From Sebastes aleutianus (taxonomy: Eukaryota > Chordata > Actinopteri > Perciformes > Sebastidae): DNA of 64,000 nucleotides. Shown piece by piece: positions 13,401 to 23,864 of the stretch. Below the pieces are notes generated by a model. That model made no database searches. It was not told the origin of the DNA and saw nothing but the letters and a program-made list of their open reading frames with translations. Location: the NCBI GenBank assembly GCA_916700875.1, contig CAKAKS010000031.1, forward strand, positions 18,559,880-18,623,879, read 5' to 3'. Each line of letters begins with the position of its first letter. The first letter of the stretch is position 1. The position numbers and the translations under genes were made by a program.

Positions 13401-16400
13401 ATACATGTGCATTCATGTCTTCTAGGTCAGTTCACCCAAATTACCAAAAGCATTTTATTTCATCACTCCTAGTGGTGTCTGCTCATGCAGATACTTCTGC
13501 TTTTATGTGTCAAAGTCCTGAGATAATTGCCTCTGCAACTTTTACTCCAATACATGGGAGGTAAAAGCACTTTTGTTGACGCTGCCCAAAACTACTCCTA
13601 CACACTGGTAATCTTGCAAGTTAAAAGACACATTCCTTGTATGTTGATAGTGACCCAGAAACCACAAATGTATTCCCACCCTGATAATTTGACGCTCAAA
13701 CTTCAACATATTTTACAGATGAGTTTCAAAGCATCTACTGTATGCTGGAAGGAAGTTGTGGTACTTAAAACTGTTACTGAGAAATATTACAACATCAATT
13801 CCACCTTGTAGGCTGAGGGGCAGAATTGGGGCATAGTTACAGGGTTTAGGATATATATTTGTTATAACAGAGAATGGCCAACTCATTGGAGACAAAAAAA
13901 ACATCTCTGCTAATATAATACAAATTTGCACACTTTTTTTATTATGATATAAAGCAATCTCGGAGGAAAAAAGCAGAGCCACTATTTCACACAGCGAATG
14001 CCATATACTTATGAGTGTGGCTGTTGTTTAGGCATCTACTAACTAAACCAATCATGAGACGAGATGAGTCAAGATTTCTTCATTCTTTAGTCAGGAGTCA
14101 CTCAATAAGAGATCCAGATTTGAGCCCTTTTGGCAGATTGAACATCCAACTTGCTGAATCCCTGACCTCTGACCTCTGACCTCACTCCAGAGAAGGCCAG
14201 GAAAGTGCAAGATCAAATTACTGCATTGTTACTGTTATTGCTGTAATTATTATAACTGAGGAATACTACCATCTTATTATTACACCGCTTTGCTGAATAC
14301 TTGATTCTGATTGGTCAATCAGGGCGTTCTACGATCTGTTATTTTTTTTATAGCAGAATGTTGCTATGTATAACAGACCGTTGCTATGGGCGCAGTTCTG
14401 ACGTCGGACTCTGGGGGACCGTTTTTGTGGCAAATTATTGATTTCTTAAGTAAGTAGCCGTGTAATAAGCGTGATAATGTACAGCTAGCCGATTGGGGTT
14501 TATTTCATAACAATGACCGGCTCGCTGTACATTATCCCTGATTTATACTACATCTAAAAATATATAATGTTATTACATTAATGTTATTAATGTTAATAGT
14601 TGAGATTCAAGCATTTATTTGCAAATACTAACTTTCTGAAATACTTGCCTTTCAACGTTAATTTACCTAGCGGTGACAGTGACTAATAATAAGTCAAAAT
14701 GCTGTGTTTCCTAAAATGGCGGGTCTCCAATGTTTTCCAAATTTTCCGTCTGTCTGGGTCGGAAGGAGTGTAACGCAGAGACAAATCCTCAGACAGACCC
14801 CAGGGGGGCAGAAAAAACACCCGGACCCCTCCCTCGTGTGGCTGGCCCAATAATAGAGAGGGAGAGACGACATCTCCATGGCAACCAGCCCTCGGGAGTG
14901 TCTACAGAGAGGTGGGAGGACGACGAGGGGGGCATGCGTTGTAATTCCTGAAGCTTGACCCGCCTGTCTGCCAGCCTGCTGACTTTGATGACTCAAAAAA
15001 ACTGTCCACTCGCTTCCTCTCCGCGTCTTGAAAAACACGGAGTCGTTGCTCTGATTGAGGGCATTGTGTTGTTTTTGGAGGAAAGCCCTGAATTCACTAC
15101 ATCTGACAGGTGACATATGGAATGTAAACACGACGAGAGCTGGCAGCAAACAGAGGCTTAACGACGTGGTGCTCTGGTACTGCCCTCTGATCGGTTACTC
15201 ACCAATCTTGTGTTTTGAACCAAGACAGCTTCTGACCGTGTTATGGATGATCTCACCTGCCGTCTGGAGGTCTGCGGGCTGCGGGAGGAGGACTGCGTCC
15301 CTGAGAAGGGGGGCAAGGACAGGGGCGGGGGTAGCGGCTGCCGTGGAGTCGAGAATGGGGTCGAAGAAGAGCTTCCTGTTGTCAAGAAGACAAATAGTCT
15401 GATCAATGTTCAAATGGATGCACCTACCAACCCACGGCCTCTCTCTGCTCTATTGGGACACCACTGTTTGGTGTTTGTCCTTTAAACCAGTTAGAAAACA
15501 CTGTACTTAATATCAAAAACATAACACTGAAAAGGACTCACTGAAAAAGGCATAATTGTCTCAGGCTGTATAAATAACATTTTCATTATTGATTCACATT
15601 AGTTTTTCTTTGAAATACAAAGTGAGATTATTTCTGATAAAATAAAGAAACAAACAGAAAAAGATATGAGCATGATGATGATGATACTTCACTAAGCACA
15701 CATCATATTTTGCTCAAAAGGAAGAAAAGATGATTGGATTTTGATGTAAAAATACAAAGATATTGATTTTTTTGTAATTTCTTTGCATATACTGTTCTGT
15801 TAAATAGGTGCACAATATGACCGGGGATGTGATCTAAATGGGTTAAAAAGACATTTTTCATTTTTTTCACGGCTTTTAGTGTCCTATGTGTGAAGTGTTT
15901 TCTGACCGTAGCTGCTGTGGAGGTCTGTGTAGGGGCTGGAAGTGCAGTCTTGTGGTCGCAGGTGGAATTGGGGGTAGAAATTCTCAGGCATGTTGGCGTA
16001 GCCCTCCTCACAGGAGGCCTCCTTGGGGTCCAGAGACACTTTGGCACATTCGATGACGATATCGTGGATTTCATACTTTTTCCACCTAGAGCAAAGCACA
16101 GCACCATTAGTCAAAGAAGATTAAACAGTAAATTGTTCCTCTGCCAGGCGGAGCACTAGGAGACTCACCTGGTGGGGTCCAGCTCGTGGTCCTTGGTTCC
16201 CGTCACCAGCTCTGGGTGAATGCGAACGTGTTCAAGCATCGGCTGAATGGAAGGTTGAACGCAAAATCTTTATTAGTAATCATTTGGCTACAAAAACTCT
16301 CATGAAGAGCAACAAAGTGCATCAGCAGGGACAACATCCTCACCTTCACTACTTCCTCAAAAGTTTCCATGTTCTCCTTCATGCTGTAATGGGAGCGCAG

Positions 16401-19400
16401 GTAGGAAACAAAGTTGCAAGGGTACATGCCGTAGAGACGGTGGAAGAGTGAGTAGACGCTGGCGTGCAGGTGGATTAGGTAAACCTCTGACACGTGCCCT
16501 GAACGTGTCAAAAATATCAAAGAAAAAAAAAAAAAAACTTGAAACAGATTAACAAATTCAACACAAACAACAAAAAACTGTAACGGGGTTTGCCGTTATC
16601 TTGCTGTTTGTTTATGGCCTATTTTGTCCCCCCAGACTTCCTCCCCTTTCACCAAATTTGGAATTTCACGCTCCAGTTAACTGCCTACATGGCTGCGAGT
16701 GCAAACATCTTTTCAGAAGCCTATGAGGTGTTGATAGATGAGATTTAAATAAAACAGTAAATACAATATTCAAATTACTAAAAATGTTTCCTTTTTTTAC
16801 AGCGCTGGGCAATACTTCTCACAATATTAAAAGGGATATTTTCTGATATCGATATATTGTACATTATTATCCTTTGCTGCGCTAGAAGTTAAGTCTCGGA
16901 GTAGCCGACCCATTCATTAATATATACATGTTGCACCGACATGACAGGAAGAAACTCCTACCGGGATTCTTCAGGTTCCAAGACGCCAGGCGGCCGAAGA
17001 TGTCGAAATACTCCCACAGGTGTTGTTTCCCAGCTTGAGGGATCATGGGTAGCAGAGTGATCAGCACCAGCACTCCAGTTATCAGCACCACTACGTCCGT
17101 ATCCGTCTGCCAGGAAATTAAGACACAAGTATTCAAGTTTATGACAAAGTCAGAGATTAAAAGATTCAAATAAAGAACCATTTATTTAGTTTAGGTTTAG
17201 AAGCTGACACCGGCTTAGACAATGCTTCAAGAGTCTCAAAATCTGTAAGGACGGAGACCAACTGGGATTCAATATTCAATATGAATATTGCACTGCCAAG
17301 TTTACAGGAGAAGCTGGAGACAAGGAATTAATTGAATGAATGCGTGTGCCAAAGTGCATGGCAATCCATCTAATATTTGTCAAGACATTTCAGTCTGGAC
17401 CAGAGCAGTAGACCGACCATCATCACATCCCTAGAGCCCCACCGCTCACACGGCTACAAACTTAATCTAATCGAGAGTTTAATCAACAAATGTTTGAGCA
17501 GCAACGTTGTACAACATTTGAGTAGACAAACATGTGTCTTGTGTTTCTCTGAGGAGCCTTTACTGACAAAGCTAATCAAGAACATACTCCATCAAACCTG
17601 TAAGGAATTGGTTTCAGTTCAACAAAACACTTTCAGTGCTTGCTAGTATTAAATCTTTGGTCTGTGGGGACTACTGCTACAATAGTTTTACAAAAGAGGC
17701 TTGAAAGTCACCTTCATATGGAGGACGGAACCTGCCAAAATAAAAAATAACTGAATAAATAAATAGATGACTCGATAAATAAATAAATAAATAAATAAAT
17801 AAATGTCATTAAATGTAGCAAAACATAATATAAAAAATAAATGTAGCCATTAATTAACAACCTCATGATGACAAGTGTTGCGTGACAGACCCCCTCATTT
17901 GCATAATGAGGCAGAAATGCTTAAAGAAATGTAAAAAGTAATTTGAAAAGAAATGTATAAAGAAAAGAATACAGAAATAAATAAGTTTGGGGAAATAAAT
18001 AAGGGGTGAAGTGCAAAGGGAAAATCGTGCATAAAAAAAATAAATATACACATTTAAAAATAAATATAAAATAAATAAAAAAATTAATGCAAAAATAAAA
18101 AAAATAAAAATAAATAAATAATGAAAATGAATACAGAAATAAATAAAAGGGATGATTAAACAGAAGAGTAAATGAATAAGGGAATTAATACGAAGATAAA
18201 TAAATGAAGAAGCAAATTCAAACAGAAATATCAATTTATGTCACATTTTATCAATTAATTATTGGCTACATTTATTTCTAATATTATTTTTGCTACAATT
18301 AATGACATTTATTAATTTATTGTGTCATTTATTTACTTATTTTTTATTTTGGCAGGTTCCATCCTCCATACCTTCAGGGATCAGTGCCTATTAAATTATA
18401 TCCAAACAAATATATACTGTTTGATGTAGTACCAAAACCTTAAAAATAAATTGTCTTTGAGAAAGTGTCCGACCAAATATCATATTCTATGTGATATCAA
18501 TTCTAAAACCAGCTGGATGAGATCTCGAATCCTCATACATCCACACACCTCTAAGTGCCTTGACTAGGAGATTTCTTTGTTCACTGAGTCCCTACTGGGT
18601 CGTTACCTTGAGGCATTTGAGCAGCGAGAGCAGCAGAGGGTATCGAGCGATCTTGTGGATCCAGGACGGCTGCTTGCGGATTACATGGCCGAGCAGGGTG
18701 AGGGTGGGCAGCCGGCAGGCCTGTTTGGTCATACACTCATTCATCTTGTCCAGAAGGTGCTGTGAGGGAGGGAGGGACAGCAGGGTTAGCTCTGTATTTA
18801 AAACAATCAGATGGCTGGAGTTCTTCTTCTTATTAATTTATAAGGAAAGGAAACTTTCCTTAAGGATACTTTATTTAATTGTGCTTTTTCCATATCTATT
18901 TATAGATATGCTGTATCGTGCAGAGCATTTGAAGTTACACAAAACATCAAACAACAGCTACAAATCACCACTGTGATTCTACTCTGACCTCTCTCACCGA
19001 AGATGGTGTGAGCATTTTGATTAGATGCAAATAAAATCATAGAAGACTGCAGAAATAATGATGATGACCTCAAAGCCCTACACCACAACAAATCCACGTC
19101 TTAGTTTGCTATGGCAATATGCAAATACAGAAAACAACAACAACATGGAAGTAATTGATGGCATTTGTAAGAGCTGAGGGCAAGATCTCCAACACAATAA
19201 TTAATGCCTACGTTCTTACAGATTCAACATTTTGAGTGTCTTGTCATTTGTAATATATGTACAATATCAATAGCGTTTTCATTTCACTAGTCTTCTTTAA
19301 CTTGTGTTTTGTGTTTGTACTGTATTAAACGTTTTAATTGGCTTGGTCTTCATTTTGGGGGCAGCACGGTAGTCCAGTGGTTAGCACTGCCCCCCCACCC

Positions 19401-20525
19401 CTCCCCCTCATACGTCATTACATTGTTTTTGAAAGGCTCAACGCCAACAAACACGGACTGAAGCAGAATATTTAGTTAGATAAAAACATGTTTTGAATTT
19501 TGGAAATGATTACATCTATCTTTTTTTCAATAAAGTTTGACTTTTGGACTTTACAATGCTCTGGAGTTCTTGGAAATGTTTGGATCCAACGAGACGGAAA
19601 CAATCCTACGCAGCCACCACTCAAATCTAATTCAACAAATAGTATAATACTAATAATATTAGTGTAGTCTGATCTTTATCTGCAACTGTGCTCAGATACT
19701 GGGTTCAAACAGACTGTTGCCTACTAAGTAGCAAGAAAAATACAGTTTTAAATAGTTTTATATACAGTATTTGTATAAATTATCTACTAAATGTGTTATT
19801 ATGATTGACTGAGTTAGCAGATGTATACAAATCAGCTGCCCAGACCTGATTGCTGGGCCTGTCCCTCTCTTAAACTAAAGAAATTCAAACCCTGAATCGA
19901 TGATCAAAATACACACAGAGAGGAAAACAGAAAAACAGAAAAACAAGTAGAGCAGATCCTCTAATCCTGGCGATTCAACTGGAATGAATCGATTTCACCA
20001 CTGCATTTTGTCGTTTTAAATCTTGGTGTGACCGGGCATTAAGCTTGTGTAGGGGCGTTTCTCACCTTATCGTGTGGCTCTCTGACTGAGGAGAGGATAT
20101 GCATGGCCTGGGCAGAGTTGGTTTCCAAGAAGTAGTCCACCAGCCCGTTGAGCAGCATGGACCCTCGCTCTTTAAAGAAAGGATCATTTCAATGAGATTT
20201 AAAGAAATAGTAGTAGGCATACTAAAATCAGCAAATTCCACCAAAGAACGTCTGTTCAAACAGATGGTAAAGAGGACATTAATAAAGCAATCTGGGGTGA
20301 TCCTGACACACTGGCCGAACTGACGAGTAAAGTTGCAGTTTCTCAAAGCTCCCCAGAAAGCTGAACACACATAGAACATAAACCATGTTGACGTTAAACA
20401 AGCCAAGCTGCCCTACCGGTGCTGAGCTGCTCGTTGATGAGGCCTCTGATCTCTTCTAGCTGCTGGAGGTCGGAGGTCTCAAGGAGAGGGAGGAGGTCCC
20501 CCACGTTGGGCTGCTCCCTGGCCAT
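1..20525 (-). CDS. tsc1: tsc1, hamartin, subunit of the TSC tumour-suppressor complex (3' end cut by the window)
   Basis: Hamartin stabilises TSC2 (tuberin). The TSC1-TSC2-TBC1D7 complex is the GTPase-activating complex for Rheb and restrains mTORC1 at lysosomal membranes (family knowledge). Twenty-one minus-strand coding exons join in one frame and give about 1,107 codons before the window edge; human TSC1 has 1,164 residues, so roughly the last 100 are missing. The start at 20,525-20,523 (MAREQPNVGDLL) matches the human start MAQQANVGELL; the frame is also open upstream, so homology decides the start. Order: N-terminal helical core (exons 1-7), low-complexity serine/proline linker (exons 8-13), C-terminal coiled coil (exons 15-20), Ser-rich tail (exon 21). 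Exon coordinates are in the next three entries. One intron is GC-AG (after exon 15). Teleosts may carry two tsc1 paralogues; I cannot say which this is. Confidence 0.97.
1371..1400. repeat. (GA)n microsatellite
   Basis: About 15 GA units lie next to the tsc1 exon 20 acceptor and form its polypyrimidine tract (CT-rich on the minus strand). Length change could affect splicing of exon 20. Confidence 0.9.
2219..2248. repeat. (CA)n microsatellite beside the tsc1 exon 18 donor
   Basis: About 14 CA units with one interruption begin 16 bp into the intron (GT-rich on the transcribed strand). Confidence 0.9.
2642..3216. mobile_element. copy of the TAGGGCTGTCAA-type transposon (tsc1 intron 18)
   Basis: The copy starts ggctgtcaatcgact and ends in the ttatcgcgttaacttt region. 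It matches the 50,607 copy along its length and carries the same fortuitous 64-codon ORF. The right end is damaged. Confidence 0.65.
3291..3530 (+). repeat. GC-rich element, copy 1 of 2 (tsc1 intron 17)
   Basis: About 240 bp, unusually GC-rich for its surroundings, closely related to 14,741-14,982 in another tsc1 intron and in the same orientation. Shared phrases include aatagagagggagagac, acatctcca and tctacagagaggtg. I do not recognise the family. Confidence 0.6.
3960..4100 (+). mobile_element. LINE 3'-end remnant (tsc1 intron 17)
   Basis: A T-rich stretch with ctgtaaacacactgtat and ending atgtaaagcactttgaattg, the usual final phrase of fish LINE tails. No coding part remains. Confidence 0.4.
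4528..4582. repeat. (TG)n microsatellite abutting the tsc1 exon 16 donor
   Basis: An interrupted TG run reaches the donor itself: on the minus strand the intron begins gtacacacacac. The donor is therefore embedded in CA repeats and deviates from the usual gtaag/gtgag. Confidence 0.9.
6846..7212. mobile_element. dispersed repeat shared with 56,152 (tsc1 intron 14)
   Basis: Matches 56,152-56,672 in cel intron 2 through ctcctcatggctctgttttc, ccaatcacaggtcat and gtcaggatatagtgaccg. It has no coding capacity. Pieces of a gap in each copy are present in the other, so both derive from a longer element. Confidence 0.6.
7293..7377. mobile_element. partial copy of the AAATA-rich palindromic element
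   Basis: The copy starts tatggaggacggaacatgca and continues with AAATA units as in the complete copy at 17,717. The right inverted end is missing. Confidence 0.55.
8168..8560. mobile_element. truncated transposon copy plus a second hAT-like end (tsc1 intron 13)
   Basis: The segment 8,168-8,395 begins gggctgtcaaagctaacgc and breaks off at a poly(A) run. It is followed by a different element end, ttagtcgactaagagttgag and then cagcccta (to about 8,550). A relative of that second end occurs at 42,000-42,120. Confidence 0.5.
14741..14982 (+). repeat. GC-rich element, copy 2 of 2 (tsc1 intron 8)
   Basis: The counterpart of 3,291-3,530, extending through cgcctgtctgccagcctgct. It is antisense to tsc1. 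No reading frame is conserved between the copies, so it is treated as a dispersed repeat, not an exon. Confidence 0.6.
17717..18370. mobile_element. AAATA-rich palindromic miniature transposon (tsc1 intron 3)
   Basis: The ends are inverted repeats: tatggaggacggaacctgcc at the left and ggcaggttccatcctccata at the right. The interior is a long series of (A)AATA-type units. A partial copy of the left end lies at 7,293-7,377 in tsc1 intron 14. Confidence 0.65.
19360..19398 (+). mobile_element. tRNA-like SINE head fragment (tsc1 intron 2)
   Basis: The phrase cagcacggtagtccagtggt followed by tagcactgcc resembles the tRNA-derived head (A-box region) of a common fish SINE. It is cut off by a C-run and has no B-box, so it is not a tRNA gene. 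Confidence 0.45.
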
Positions 20526-20649
20526 GGCGGTGGCAGTGCTGGAGGTGGAGGCAGCGTCTCTCTCGCGGTGTCCGTCCCTGCCTGCCTGGAGGACTCCTGG
20601 GGCCACCCACCAATACAGTCTCCAGGCACCTCTACATCGCACCGAGACC

Positions 20650-23635
20650 AATTCATGAACATTTCCCAGAATTAGTTAGAGCTATGATCTAGGATTAGCG
20701 GTCACATGACAATACCAACTCGGCACTGGGAAGCAGGGTTTGTGCTACAGGCATATCTTCAAAATGGGAAAAACAACGAATGGAAATGTTCTGACGTAAC
20801 ATAAAGAATAATGGCTCTAAATGATAAGATGCACAACATTTTTGAGATATATTGGACTTGTGATGACATCCCTTCATTTCAATTCTGTGAGGTCATCTCA
20901 TTAGACAACTAAGTGTGATATCACAGACTATATGTCCCCATTTTTCAGCAGTTTATAGTTGTAATTACAAAATATAAATAATAACACATATCAACACAAT
21001 GGTTTTGGAAATAATTTGCTACAAATTATAGAATTGTGCTGAGACTTAAATGCGCCATGAAACCAGCCAAGCTAAAGCGACATCTGATTACAAAGCACCT
21101 GGAATATCAGAGCAAAACAGTTTCTGTTTATCACTATCAAACAGGTCTGAAGTATTTAGGTTGAGAAATGTTAGAACACAAATAGTTCCAACGGCATCTA
21201 AGAGTACAAATGGTAGTAAGCACAATTCTTAATCAAACATTTCCAGTAACTCACAACATGTTTTTAATCTAACTGCTTCAATCCATATTTGTTGGCATTT
21301 AGCCTTTCAAAAACAACATTTTCACTGCGGTCAAAAGACTCTCTCTGCTCTCCCACTTGCCGCACACAAAGGGAAGCACACATTGACAAGTTATAGTCAT
21401 CATGACATCAGAAAATATGCGGGGGAGGGCTCAGCTTTTCCTAGGTAAAAGTACACTGTCCACTGTTCTACATCACCACATAACATGTGAATCACAACAC
21501 ACTTAACTAGCTGGGATATAACTAACCATTATATCTGACCCACAGCATAGTAGTTCACATGAGTTGAGCATATTCACAGCCTTACAAACAAAAATAGGCC
21601 TAAACTTCCACACTATACAATGTAGAACAAATCAAGAAAACTTCAAAGAATGCATTAAGCAAACAGATAAGGCGGAAAACTCCCAAGATGTAATTAAGAG
21701 AGTGGGATGGATCCAAATATAATATGACCTGCATCTTATGTGACCATGTTACTATTCATTATACCCCAACAGAAATTTACTTTAAAAACACCACCTTGCC
21801 TAATGTGTTTACCATTATTAGTCTATTTATTTTGTCTGTGATACATTTAGGGCTTGACGCTGAGTCAGGCATTCAAAGTAAAGGACGCCAGCAGAGCCTT
21901 GCAAATCCATCTGAAAAACAGGCATAAATAAGCCTGATAGGCAGGTCATTATGGTCCGGGTGTCTGCACCCAGAAGCTTATTCCTCAACAGAAATAATGA
22001 ATCAGCAGCAGACATCTCATCAGCTCTTAAGATCTCCTTTCAACACTTAGGCCAAAACATTCAACATGCTAGAGGATTATTCCTACCACCTATTCCATTT
22101 GCGCTGAATATTGAATCTCTCAGCTAGAGCTGCAACAAAATCGATTAATCGCTTTAATCGAAACTATTAACCCTCTGAGTCCCGCAGGATCGTGGGAAAT
22201 CCCGACTGACTTTACTGTCTTTCAGAGGCTGCAGCAGGTTTAGAGCTAGAGTAGTGGTAGAGATATCAGATGAAACTAGAAAAACCTAATGAATCCATTG
22301 GCATGAAAATGGGTTCTATGGGTACCCACGATCTAGAATAATCAGAGCCTCATGAAACATTATAGCCACAAACTAGAGACCTAGTCTGTAAAGGGGAGAC
22401 TCGTCGGTACCCATAGAACCCATTTTCATTCACACATCTTCATTCACACATCTTGAGGTCAGAGGTCAAGGGACCCCTTTGAAAATCGCCATGCCAGTTT
22501 TTCCTCGCCAAAATTTAGCCTGAATTTGTAGCATTATTTAGCCTCCTTCCCGACAAGCTAGCATGGATTCCTTAAGTTTTCTAGTTTCACATGATATCAA
22601 TACCTTCACTTTAGCTCTAATGCTCAACCTGCTACAGCCTCTGAAAGACAGTAAAGTTGGTTGGGATCGCCCGTGATCCCGCGGGTCTCAGAAAGTTAAT
22701 CAACAATGAAAATAATCGTTAGTTACAGCCCTACTCTCAACACAGTCACGTGCTACCAAAACCAAGACAACAGGAGCTAATTTGGAGAATGAGAGGAAGA
22801 AGAAATTAATCAGTTAACAGTGTATTTGATCTTATTCCCAATAAAGTCATATGTCACATAAAAACACCACCCTCTGGAAAGAAACATGACAACATTAATG
22901 TCCTCAAGCCTCTCTCGTTCATAACAAATCAAAACGAGATGATGAATGCTCAAATACGCTGCCTGTTTGTTGATTCACAGAAGAGGTCACAGCGCACTTG
23001 TCTCCCTGTTATCAATTAACTGCTCAGTCATGGGGTTGGGAGCCGAGGTATAGGAGCGAGCGTTTTGCAGGGACAGTCTGGTGGCACAAACGCGAACCAC
23101 GCTCAGTGTGATCTCAGGCAGCTCAGGAGGACACAAAGAACCTTTATGCGGCCCGAGCACTTCCATGTACACGCTGGAAATTACATTTGGCTGTGTGAGC
23201 AAACTGTTACCAACAGCCTCCTTCTCTCCTGGGTGAATATATTTTTAAGCAGTTTCATAAAAAGACACAAACATGCTGCTCAGTCCATTTGAAGGAATGA
23301 ATTTCATCAACCTGACTGCCCTTTTCATTTAGAAAACCGCAGATTTCCTTTCATCTCCTTGCTGCAGGAGATGAGAGGGAAAGGGAATACTTGAAGTGGT
23401 TTACTGGACTAAACAGGGCTTTGGGCAACAACTAAAAATGATATATTAATTACTATTTTGACTTATCAATAAACTTTTTCTACAATAAGTCTACAATATA
23501 TCAGAAAATAGAGTAGTAGCAAGTCCTTACACCTGAGAAGCTGGAACCAGACATTGTTTTGATTGACCTCAATTACTTTTCTGTCGGTCAACTAATCGAT
23601 TAATTGATGAATCATTTCAGCAATAATACGATTAT
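20650..23635. other. tsc1 intron 1, proximal part: no gene seen
   Basis: AT-rich non-coding sequence. Apart from the nested element at 22,131-22,733 I see no exon, conserved reading frame or RNA gene. Open frames here are short and lack recognisable domains. Confidence 0.6.
22131..22733. mobile_element. nested miniature transposons in tsc1 intron 1
   Basis: The outer element has ends gagctgcaacaaaatcgatt and ttagttacagccct, which are imperfect inverted repeats of a hAT-like kind. An inner palindromic element at 22,167-22,699 starts TTAACCCTCTGAG and ends in an imperfect complement (ctcagaaagttaa). Its halves mirror each other (ctgtctttcagaggctgcagc versus the complement near 22,630) and share the phrase aatgggttctatgggtacc. 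Confidence 0.55.
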
Positions 23636-23864
23636 GAGCATAGACTGTATATAAAGATGGATGACACGTCTCCACTTCCTTCCACTGTAAAAAAATGAAG
23701 CTAAAATATCCCGGATATGGGAGCCATCTTGAGATTTTTTACATAATTTGGAGCCAGAGTCTGCGCAGTACCGATCAGGTGGTAGAGCCGCGGTATCGAG
23801 GTCACCCGCCCGAACCAATCGAGCACGGCCGCAGTTTGTCAGCGAGAGAGACTCACAGCTGTCA
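23636..23864 (+). mobile_element. dispersed teleost repeat (tatataaagatgg type)
   Basis: A phrase common in fish genomic DNA as I recall it (agactgtatataaagatggatgacacgtctcc, quoted in part) is followed by gggagccatcttgag and a GC-rich tail. It leads directly into the inverted repeat at 23,865, so the two are probably one element. Confidence 0.45.

Larger units (their letters stand above)
7832..15375 (-). other. tsc1: tsc1 coding exons 8-14: central low-complexity linker
   Basis: Exons: 15257-15375, 12810-12975, 12581-12705, 11691-11784, 10574-10681, 9246-9885 and 7832-7875. They encode about residues 307-738. Similarity to human is patchy but anchored by CGMATPPSSRGMSP (exon 9), AGGKGTP (start of exon 10), GLRGFDSPFYHTTE and FTPIDHH (exon 13), SASPLEVLDRLVQQGSD (end of exon 13) and LPLPSKSADWTHFGG (exon 14). 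Exon 13, at 640 nt, matches the single very large internal exon of mammalian TSC1. Exon 10 only reads in frame if the second AG of a CAGAG tandem acceptor is used. The linker is Ser/Pro-rich and probably disordered. Confidence 0.9.
15907..20525 (-). other. tsc1: tsc1 coding exons 1-7: N-terminal helical core
   Basis: Exons, high to low coordinate: 20417-20525, 20066-20169, 18607-18759, 16962-17106, 16344-16498, 16169-16242, 15907-16085. All have AG acceptors and GT donors, and the phases sum correctly. They encode residues 1 to about 306. Highly conserved blocks include MLLNGLVDYFLETN (exon 2), LLGHVIRKQPSW (exon 3), DTDVVVLITGVLVLI (exon 4) and LHASVYSLFHRLYGMYPCNF (exon 5). This is the HEAT-like core domain of hamartin, where most pathogenic human missense variants lie (family knowledge). 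A probable leader continues upstream of the ATG to an AG acceptor near 20,597. Intron 3 contains a palindromic repeat (17,717-18,370); intron 2 contains a short tRNA-like SINE fragment. Confidence 0.93.

Noticed and set aside
19360..19398. tRNA gene
   Set aside because: Only an A-box-like head of a SINE is present; there is no B-box or cloverleaf.
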